Shown one piece after another: positions 1 through 4,571 of a DNA stretch of 6,790 nt. This DNA comes from Thermoplasmata archaeon (GTDB lineage Archaea > Thermoplasmatota > Thermoplasmata > SG8-5), in NCBI GenBank assembly GCA_023136815.1, contig JAGLQM010000044.1:1-6790 (forward strand), written 5' to 3'. The position numbers and the translations under genes were made by a program. Below the pieces are notes generated by a model, which was not told the origin of the DNA, did no database searches, and saw only the letters and a program-made list of their open reading frames with translations. Position 1 is the stretch's first letter, and each line of letters opens with the position of its first letter.

Positions 1-857
1 CCACCGATGTGGGTATTAGTTCCTGCTGCAAGATGAAATGTCCCTTTTATTTTTTCATGTTCTGTTCTTGATCCAGAAAATATTGCATTTTTATTTAAAC
101 CAAATCCAAGTTCAGTTACTGCAATTTCTCCTTGTGGAATGCGGTTAGCTCCATTGAAACGCTCAATCATCAGCTTCGTTTTTGGTAATTTTTGTATCTT
201 TCCATTGTTTATATCTAATTCAAAGGCATTATCTTGGCAAACGATGCTATTTAAACATCCATCTATCACAATTTTTCCATTAATGTTAGTAGGTACAATG
301 CACACTTCTCCTGAAGGATAATTGCAAAAAGTATGCGCATGTGGCAAGATTCCGGTTTCTGGAGTAGCGGGAGTATTCCATCCATTTAATTCAAATTCCA
401 GATGTGTACCTGTTTCAGTTGTTAATATAGCATGCTTCGCACTAGATAAACACTCAGCTAATTCTTCTATTTCTTGTCCCATTTTTGAATAATCTACATC
501 CATAACTGCACGATCGATTATCTCTGGTGACACACAAATCAAATGCCCCAATCTTGCTCCTGTGTGTTTAAAAATATGTTCTAATAATTTAGCACGAAAT
601 TGAATTTCCTTATCCAATAGAGAATCAGAGCCATGAAAATGATTGATTATCAAGGTTTTATCGGCAACCTTTTCTTTCAATGTATCAGGAATTGATATAA
701 TAGGTCTTTCGTCAATATAATAAGAATCAATGTCATTAATATTTTGAGACTTCAATAACTTCATAATATAATTCGTTGTCATTTCCTCTGTTGAAACAAT
801 CAAAATTTTTTCATCTTTTTGAATATTCATAATGGTTGTAGGGAATTGTGATTGCAT
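1..857 (-). CDS. Aminopeptidase T-like M29 family metallopeptidase, partial (C-terminus off left edge)
   Basis: The reverse strand is open for 285 codons and continues past base 1. Seen: TETGTHLEF near residue 147, PSGEV near 181, ELGFG near 249 and HEKIKGTFHLAAG near 267-279, in the order typical of aminopeptidase T / leucyl aminopeptidase (M29) proteins, which remove N-terminal residues from peptides using a pair of metal ions. By eye, E184, E249 and H275 match three known M29 metal ligands; the last, an H-x-D pair, would lie just beyond the edge. The ATG at 857 is preferred because a TATATAT box (880-887) is centred about 27 bp upstream, the spacing expected for a leaderless archaeal transcript. 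The ATG at 830 (nine codons later) is the alternative; neither has a clear ribosome binding site. Codon use is strongly AT-biased (TTA, AAA, ATT), unlike the genes to the right. No signal peptide is seen, so it is probably cytoplasmic. The family match is by motif only; substrate unknown. Confidence 0.72.
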   Translation of the reverse strand, partial: MQSQFPTTIMNIQKDEKILIVSTEEMTTNYIMKLLKSQNINDIDSYYIDERPIISIPDTLKEKVADKTLIINHFHGSDSLLDKEIQFRAKLLEHIFKHTGARLGHLICVSPEIIDRAVMDVDYSKMGQEIEELAECLSSAKHAILTTETGTHLEFELNGWNTPATPETGILPHAHTFCNYPSGEVCIVPTNINGKIVIDGCLNSIVCQDNAFELDINNGKIQKLPKTKLMIERFNGANRIPQGEIAVTELGFGLNKNAIFSGSRTEHEKIKGTFHLAAGTNTHIG

Positions 858-887
858 AGAAATTGCATGATAATACTAGATATATAT
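851..887 (-). promoter_or_regulatory. Probable leaderless promoter of the M29 gene with paired ATTGCAT repeats
   Basis: On the minus strand ATATATAT occupies 887-880 and its centre lies 26-27 bp before the ATG at 857, placing transcription start at or beside that codon. Two copies of ATTGCAT (plus-strand reading, 851-857 and 862-868) lie 11 bp apart, one helical turn, over the predicted start site. That is a suitable position for a repressor, but no binding protein is evident. Confidence 0.4.
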
Positions 888-1290
888 GTTTTCGCCAATA
901 ATAATTAGCATGTTATAAAGTGATGTGCATTCTAATTATAGATAAAATCAATTAGTTAATAATATTCTAGGCACGTATCGATGATATACCGCGGTTCTTC
1001 GGGAGGGATTAGGCCATAGAGGAATTTTCATTGCAAACCCGTTCGGACTCCCAAAGTAGTAAGTGAGCTTCTTAATCAGAAACAACTTCCCAAATACAAA
1101 AATAGTTAGGGCGAGACCTGGCCATTTGCTGGCCAAGGTTGGAGAGAGAAACCTCGCCCAAGTAGGGAAATGTTGATTCTAATGGGGGTTGAAACTATAA
1201 CTTCCGCTTCCCAACGAGTATTGGTTCTATGTGAGATAAAGGCTTCGAGTAATTAGGGGCTTCTGTACATGGTTTGGATTGGTACTGGGC
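858..1290. other. 433-bp stretch without a convincing gene
   Basis: The left third (to ~950) is very AT-rich and the rest is not. A minus-strand frame is open from 1178 to 948 and would encode about 76 residues, but it has no ATG or GTG start, no ribosome binding site and no recognisable motif, so I do not call it a gene; it could be a decayed remnant. A TTATAAA box on the plus strand (913-919) could drive rightward transcription from about 942, but no plus-strand reading frame follows. I looked for tRNA, SRP RNA and RNase P RNA signatures and saw none. The one strong local structure is the hairpin at 1109-1159, listed separately. Confidence 0.6.
1098..1159 (-). terminator. Bent hairpin followed by a T-run, possible terminator of the leftward unit
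   Basis: GGGCGAG (1109-1115) pairs perfectly with CTCGCCC (1153-1159). Inside, ACC plus TGGCCA (1116-1124) pairs with TGGCCA and GGT (1130-1139), with one bulged A and a five-base loop. Read on the minus strand the structure is followed six bases later by TTTTT (1102-1098). It lies about 130 bp beyond the stop codon of the membrane-protein gene, so it could end that transcript. It could equally be part of an unidentified structured RNA. Confidence 0.4.
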
Positions 1291-2169
1291 CTACTCTACT
1301 TCTAAGGGAGAGATGCATGAAACTTTATTTCCACCTTCCCAATGTGTACACTTATCTGTGAACCCCTTAAGGCCTGTTTCGCATCGCGGCCACATATCGG
1401 CTGTCACTTGTTTGCGATGCTCGGGGTCCCGGCTCATATGATCATGAATATGAGGGCAGTAGAATTTCGTGTCTATCTCGTCAATTATTTTGCCCACGAT
1501 GTCCTTGCCTTTCACATTCTCATCTGCAGGATATTTCTGGCTGAAGATTTTCTCGTGAATCCTATCCAATTCTGTATATAAATCATTCAGTATTCTCCCA
1601 ACTTGGAATAAATACCTCTTGTAATAAAGGCTCCTCTCGTAGTCCATCTGGATGTATAGCCTTTGCTTATGAGGAATGCACACATACTTGATAATACCCA
1701 GATTAATCACGTGACCAATGACAAAACCGATTATGGATAGAACCAATACAAGTTCCCATAACGGAAAACCGGATAATAGAAGTTTCTCTGATAGAGCAAT
1801 GCCAGCGGCAGAGCCGAGCAATGTGGCTGGCAAAGATATGATATAATCCCTGGCCTTTGTTCCAAATTCCGTGTAAGCCTTTATTAACTCAGAATACGTA
1901 TTTCTTAGAACCCGGTTCTCATCGAAATTAAGGTTTCGCCAGTTGTAGACTACATTCAAGTTGCGAAGACTAGAGTTCATGGCAGCTAAAGCTTGAAAGA
2001 CATATTCCTGTTCCTTCGGGTCCTTTTCTGCTTTTTCCTTGATCTTACTAAATTCTGGCCCTATTAAATATAAGGATTTTTTAAGTTCCGTGCCAACTGA
2101 GAACACACTCGTCTGTGCCCAAGTCATTCTAACAGCAGACTCCGGTGGTAGTAATTTTGTTTGGACCAT
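1291..2169 (-). CDS. Unrecognised two-pass membrane protein with Cys/His-rich C-terminal tail
   Basis: I do not recognise a family for these 292 residues. Residues 1-108 look soluble and helical (charged, with an EFSKIKEKAEKD stretch). Two hydrophobic segments follow, at about 109-131 and 136-160, joined by a short turn, so both ends should lie on the same side of the membrane. Residues 165-235 are again charged and helix-forming, possibly coiled. The tail holds C238, H240, H242, H244, H251, C263, C274, H276 and C285, a possible metal site. Start: ATG 2169 directly follows AGGTGAGGGTGAGGA (2184-2170), a duplicated GGTGAG ribosome binding site, 15 bases after the stop of the upstream regulator gene. 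The pair is therefore probably co-transcribed, and the regulator may control or sense through this protein. The first residues, MVQTKLL, echo the last residues of the regulator, LLVQTK, because of a DNA repeat. Function unknown. Confidence 0.78.
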   Translation of the reverse strand: MVQTKLLPPESAVRMTWAQTSVFSVGTELKKSLYLIGPEFSKIKEKAEKDPKEQEYVFQALAAMNSSLRNLNVVYNWRNLNFDENRVLRNTYSELIKAYTEFGTKARDYIISLPATLLGSAAGIALSEKLLLSGFPLWELVLVLSIIGFVIGHVINLGIIKYVCIPHKQRLYIQMDYERSLYYKRYLFQVGRILNDLYTELDRIHEKIFSQKYPADENVKGKDIVGKIIDEIDTKFYCPHIHDHMSRDPEHRKQVTADMWPRCETGLKGFTDKCTHWEGGNKVSCISPLEVE

Positions 2170-2201
2170 TCCTCACCCTCACCTTTATTTTGTTTGGACC
2201 A
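2154..2201 (-). repeat. 15-bp direct repeat pair spanning the junction of the two leftward genes
   Basis: ATTTTGTTTGGACCA (plus-strand reading) occurs exactly at 2154-2168 and at 2187-2201, offset by 33 bp. The 18 bp between them, with the adjoining bases, hold the regulator's stop codon, the ribosome binding site and the first base of the downstream start codon. Both copies are read in the same frame and encode VQTK. Loss of one repeat unit would join the genes in frame. Confidence 0.9.
2170..2184 (-). promoter_or_regulatory. Duplicated GGTGAG ribosome binding site
   Basis: The minus strand reads AGGTGAGGGTGAGGA immediately before ATG 2169. GGTGA matches the complement of the archaeal 16S rRNA 3' tail and is present twice in tandem. 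The site fills the entire gap after the preceding gene's TAA and fixes the start of the membrane protein. Confidence 0.75.
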
Positions 2202-2463
2202 GCAACTTGTCAACAGCATTCAGATGCTTTGCCACCGGCTTTCCCTTATCAGTAAGTTCATAATACTTGCATACAGGAAATCCATTACTCTCCTCATGAC
2301 AAATCAATTCCTGGTCAAGCAATTTGCCAAGTGCAGAATATGTCGTGCGCTGATTCAATTCACCCTGCTTAATCAATTGAGTTATGGTTGCTTTTTCATT
2401 CCTGTGAAGATGCACAAGTATCTCCAGGGAACATACTGGCTTTTGTAACTTTTTTATGTTCAT
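2185..2463 (-). CDS. Small winged-helix DNA-binding regulator
   Basis: The 92 residues have the layout of an archaeal winged-helix transcriptional regulator (MarR/PadR-like in general form). Helix 1 is at about 12-21 (LEILVHLHR), helix 2 at 26-33 (TITQLIKQ), and the putative recognition helix at 37-52 (NQRTTYSALGKLLDQ). A beta-wing follows at 54-72, ending KYYELTDKG, and a last helix at 73-91 could serve for dimerisation. No ligand domain is present; C11, C55 and C65 have no evident function. It is the first gene of a leftward two-gene unit, with the membrane protein starting 15 bases after its stop. ATG 2463 has no ribosome binding site but lies about 27 bp from a TATA box, so translation is probably leaderless. 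An inverted repeat between box and start suggests autoregulation. It is divergent from nifS, so it could also act there. DNA-binding assignment is solid; exact family and target are not. Confidence 0.82.
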   Translation of the reverse strand: MNIKKLQKPVCSLEILVHLHRNEKATITQLIKQGELNQRTTYSALGKLLDQELICHEESNGFPVCKYYELTDKGKPVAKHLNAVDKLLVQTK

Positions 2464-2494
2464 CAGTTATGTATGATATTTACATTATTATAAA
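2464..2494 (-). promoter_or_regulatory. Leaderless promoter of the regulator gene with an operator-like palindrome
   Basis: On the minus strand TTTATAAT (2494-2487) is centred 27-28 bp before the ATG at 2463, so transcription probably begins at the start codon. Between them ATGTA (2469-2473) and TACAT (2481-2485) form an inverted repeat with a 7-bp spacer. This is the place where a bound dimer would block polymerase, consistent with autorepression by the small regulator (inference). Confidence 0.5.
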
Positions 2495-2678
2495 TCGGTG
2501 TTTTGAGTTTGCTCAGAAAAATTTAATATAATATACTCAACGGCATAGACATATATCTCCTAAAATTTGAAAATAGGCTATGTTCCGTACATGGGCTCCC
2601 GCACAGGGGCTTGTATCAATGTTTGATTATTGCTCTGATGTGTTTTCTGTCCTAGATTATTAATTTCAGGCAATATCC

Positions 2679-2684
2679 TTAAAT
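2679..2684 (+). promoter_or_regulatory. Candidate TATA box for nifS-nifU
   Basis: TTAAAT is centred about 32 bp before the nifS ATG, predicting a leader of about six bases. This agrees with the lack of a clear ribosome binding site in front of nifS (GGGATAAAC). AT-rich TTATTAAT at 2658-2665 and AATATAATATA near 2525 are further candidates. The 250-bp divergent intergenic region otherwise shows no gene. Confidence 0.35.
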
Positions 2685-2713
2685 TCCATCCCTCTTATGC
2701 GCATGGGATAAAC

Positions 2714-3886
2714 ATGACTAAAGATAGAATTTACATGGACCATTCGGGCACAACACCCATAGATCCATTAGTGCTGGAAGCGATGATGCCTTTCCTTACC
2801 AAAAACTACGCGAACCCATCATCCATCTACGCAGAGGGAAGAGAAGTAAGAACTGCCATCGATGGGGCAAGGCAGCAGGTTGCCAGTGCTCTCAATGCCA
2901 AGTCAAACAATATCATATTCACTTCTGGTGGGACAGAATCAGATAATCTGGGCATACTGGGTTCCGTGTTCAGTTTGAAGGAGAAGAATGGACACATTAT
3001 CACCACCACCATTGAACATCCAGCAGTCACCAGGACAGTTGAATTCCTGGGAGATCATGGCTATGACACAACATTCCTGCCAGTGAATAAATTCGGCCAG
3101 GTGGAATTGGACGTCCTGGCTGATGCAATCCGTGACGATACCAGGCTGATTTCAATAGTCTATGGAAATAACGAGGTGGGAACAGTCCAGGACATGAAAG
3201 AGATCATCAAATTAGCTCATGAGAGAGATGTTCTGGTTCACACAGATGCAGTCCAGGCGGTTGCCAAGGTTCCGATAGACGTGAAAGACATTGGTGTTGA
3301 TTTGCTTTCATTGTCTGGCCACAAGATATACGGGCCAAAGGGCATCGGTGCTCTTTATGTGCGTGACGGGCTGAAAATAACCCCTCTCCAGCATGGAGGC
3401 GGGCATGAGAATAAACTACGGTCTGGAACCGAGAATGTACCAGGAGTGATCGGGCTGGGAAAGGCCATGGAAATGGGCGAAACTGGTTTGACCACAGAAA
3501 TGCCCCGGGTCAAGGCAATGCGGGACCGCTTGCTGAAAGGACTCATGGAAGCCCAGGAAGAAACATATCTTAATGGCCATCCAGAGAAGCGGTTGCCCCA
3601 TAATGCCCATGTTCGATTTTCATATATTGAGGGCGAGGCACTTCTTCTCAACCTGGATATGCTGGGAATAGCAGCAGCCACCGGTTCCGCTTGTTCTTCA
3701 AAATCACTCAAGGCTTCACATGTATTACTGGCTATTGGGCTAACACCGGAACAGGCACATGGATCCCTGAGACTCACTCTGGGCAAGAACAATACCGATG
3801 AGGAAATTGATAATGTACTGGAAGCAGTGCCAGCAATAGTTAAGAAATTGAGAGCCATGTCCCCACTTGGACATGGAGGACAATGA
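2714..3886 (+). CDS. nifS: Cysteine desulfurase (NifS/IscS family)
   Basis: This pyridoxal-phosphate enzyme converts cysteine to alanine and holds the sulfur as a persulfide for Fe-S cluster assembly in the cytoplasm. Seen in its 390 residues: the N-terminal MDHSGTTP (8-15); TSGGTESDN (70-78) for phosphate binding; H102 in TTIEHPAV, which stacks on the cofactor; D178 and Q181 in HTDAVQA; K204 in SLSGHKIYGPKG, the Schiff-base lysine; R236 and GTEN (238-241); and C327 in TGSACSSKS, the sulfur-carrying cysteine. Length and motif order are normal, and it looks complete and active. HSGTTP replaces the more common NAATTP. The short loop around C327 followed by SS is typical of the group I (NifS/IscS) type. 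The adjacent nifU and the close fit to the Clostridium-type NifS/NifU pair suggest the two travel together, perhaps by ancient transfer from bacteria (inference). The ATG at 2714 fits the N-terminus of homologues. Confidence 0.96.
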   Translation: MTKDRIYMDHSGTTPIDPLVLEAMMPFLTKNYANPSSIYAEGREVRTAIDGARQQVASALNAKSNNIIFTSGGTESDNLGILGSVFSLKEKNGHIITTTIEHPAVTRTVEFLGDHGYDTTFLPVNKFGQVELDVLADAIRDDTRLISIVYGNNEVGTVQDMKEIIKLAHERDVLVHTDAVQAVAKVPIDVKDIGVDLLSLSGHKIYGPKGIGALYVRDGLKITPLQHGGGHENKLRSGTENVPGVIGLGKAMEMGETGLTTEMPRVKAMRDRLLKGLMEAQEETYLNGHPEKRLPHNAHVRFSYIEGEALLLNLDMLGIAAATGSACSSKSLKASHVLLAIGLTPEQAHGSLRLTLGKNNTDEEIDNVLEAVPAIVKKLRAMSPLGHGGQ

Positions 3887-3935
3887 GGAAAAATAGCACA
3901 GAAATTGTCCGAAGGATGCCTATTATGGAGTAATA

Positions 3936-3940
3936 GGAGG
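3936..3940 (+). promoter_or_regulatory. Ribosome binding site of nifU
   Basis: GGAGG lies seven bases before ATG 3948. No TATA-like box is seen in the 61-bp gap after nifS, so nifU is probably translated from the nifS transcript with its own strong site. Confidence 0.75.
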
Positions 3941-3947
3941 AAAATCC

Positions 3948-4316
3948 ATGTATTCGAAAAAAGTAATGGATCATTTCATGAATCCCCGAAACGTGGGGGA
4001 AATGGAAAATCCTGATGCCATTGGTGAAGTTGGAAACCCCACCTGCGGTGACCTCATGAAGATGTATCTCAGAATCGAGAACAATATAATCAAGGACATC
4101 AAGTTCCAAACATTTGGCTGTGGAGCCGCAATTGCCACAAGCAGCATGATAACCGAATTGGCCATGGGCAAGACCCTTGATGAGGCACTGGAGCTTACCA
4201 GAGATGATGTTGCGGATAATCTGAACGGTCTACCGCCGGTGAAAATGCATTGTTCAAATTTATCGGCTGATGCTCTCAGAGCAGCCATTGAAGATTATAA
4301 GAAAAAACATCACTGA
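3948..4316 (+). CDS. nifU: Fe-S cluster assembly scaffold NifU/IscU
   Basis: This is a 122-residue single-domain scaffold that receives sulfur from NifS and iron to build a [2Fe-2S] cluster for transfer to client proteins. The three cluster ligands are present: C33 in NPTCGD, C58 in TFGCGAA and C102 in KMHCSNL. The assisting D35, H101 and K99 are also present. The N-terminal DHFMNPRNVGE and the FGCGAAIATSS segment fit the short Clostridium-type NifU, which lacks the extra ferredoxin and Nfu domains of nitrogen-fixation NifU, so the gene by itself does not imply nitrogen fixation. LPPVK (95-99), the motif recognised by the HscA chaperone in E. coli IscU, is intact, although no chaperone gene lies in the window. 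It follows nifS after 61 bp with a good GGAGG site, so the pair is almost certainly one operon. Complete and of normal length. Confidence 0.96.
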   Translation: MYSKKVMDHFMNPRNVGEMENPDAIGEVGNPTCGDLMKMYLRIENNIIKDIKFQTFGCGAAIATSSMITELAMGKTLDEALELTRDDVADNLNGLPPVKMHCSNLSADALRAAIEDYKKKHH

Positions 4317-4330
4317 TCTCTCCTGGAGAT
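4316..4330 (+). terminator. Small hairpin at the end of nifU
   Basis: ATCTC (4316-4320) and GAGAT (4326-4330) form a five-bp stem with a five-base loop, starting at the last base of the nifU stop codon. No T-run follows directly, so it may stabilise the mRNA 3' end rather than terminate. Confidence 0.25.
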
Positions 4331-4341
4331 TCATCCTAACG

Positions 4342-4414
4342 CAGGGTAATCCATGATGACTGGCTCCGGCGACCCTGATCTTTCGTTGGAAGGAGCCTTT
4401 TGAATCCTATTTTT
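4342..4414 (+). terminator. GC-rich hairpin with T-run, with an interleaved competing stem
   Basis: GGCTCC (4362-4367) pairs with GGAGCC (4392-4397), followed at once by TTTT and shortly by TTTTT (4410-4414). This resembles a terminator for nifS-nifU. A second perfect pair, CAGGGT (4342-4347) with ACCCTG (4372-4377), interleaves with it, so the two stems would either exclude each other or form a pseudoknot. That arrangement is also seen in attenuators; no ligand can be named. Confidence 0.4.
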
Positions 4415-4415
4415 G

Positions 4416-4493
4416 ATACTTTGTGCATAAATCACAGTCAAAAAGAGGTTAAGATGAAGCAGAGCTTCATATGTTTCGTGAAACACAAAGTAT
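4416..4493 (+). repeat. Long-range inverted repeat enclosing two hairpins
   Basis: ATACTTTGTG (4416-4425) is the exact reverse complement of CACAAAGTAT (4484-4493). Inside lie ATGAAGC/GCTTCAT (4454-4460 and 4464-4470, three-base loop) and TGTTT/AAACA (4472-4476 and 4481-4485), which competes for two bases of the outer arm. A further palindrome, CGCAA/TTGCG, follows at 4505-4516. The block could be a folded RNA or an array of protein-binding sites before the GTPase gene. Confidence 0.5.
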
Positions 4494-4517
4494 TCATGTT
4501 AATACGCAAAGTTGCGA

Positions 4518-4538
4518 TTTAATAGAAAGTCTTATATT
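4518..4538 (+). promoter_or_regulatory. Candidate TATA boxes for the GTPase gene
   Basis: TTTAATA (4518-4524) and TTATATT (4532-4538) predict transcription starts near 4547 and 4561. The first would include the whole hairpin before the start codon; the second would leave out its 5' arm. Choice of start site could therefore change translation. Confidence 0.35.
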
Positions 4539-4552
4539 GTCAAATATGGATT

Positions 4553-4567
4553 TCACCTCACGGGTGA
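4553..4567 (+). promoter_or_regulatory. Ribosome binding site buried in a hairpin
   Basis: TCACC (4553-4557) pairs with GGTGA (4563-4567) across a five-base loop, and GGTGA is the ribosome binding site four bases before ATG 4572. The 5' arm with its next bases, TCACCTC, has the same sequence as the conserved archaeal 16S rRNA 3' tail, so the leader carries a built-in competitor for the ribosome. Confidence 0.5.
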
Positions 4568-4571
4568 TGAG

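Noticed and set aside
948..1178. Open minus-strand frame of about 76 codons
   Set aside because: Only TTG could start it, no ribosome binding site precedes it, it runs through the perfect hairpin at 1109-1159, and no family motif is visible.
1174..1195. A stretch ending GGGGGTTGAAAC that resembles the 3' end of many CRISPR repeats
   Set aside because: Only one copy is present; the next 80 bases hold no convincing second repeat and no cas gene is nearby.
1342..1581. Plus-strand open frame inside the membrane-protein gene
   Set aside because: The minus-strand protein has coherent membrane helices, a ribosome binding site and an operon partner; the plus frame has none of these.
2697..2704. Palindrome ATGCGCAT just before nifS
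   Set aside because: An isolated eight-base palindrome is expected by chance in a window of this size and has no partner copy.
3355..3858. Long antisense open frame inside nifS
   Set aside because: It lies opposite a fully conserved enzyme gene and its Ser/Pro/Arg-rich translation is that of a reverse-strand shadow.
4512..4571. TTG-initiated 20-residue N-terminal extension of the GTPase
   Set aside because: The good GGTGA site lies directly before ATG 4572, the G domain begins there, and candidate promoters fall inside or next to the extension.
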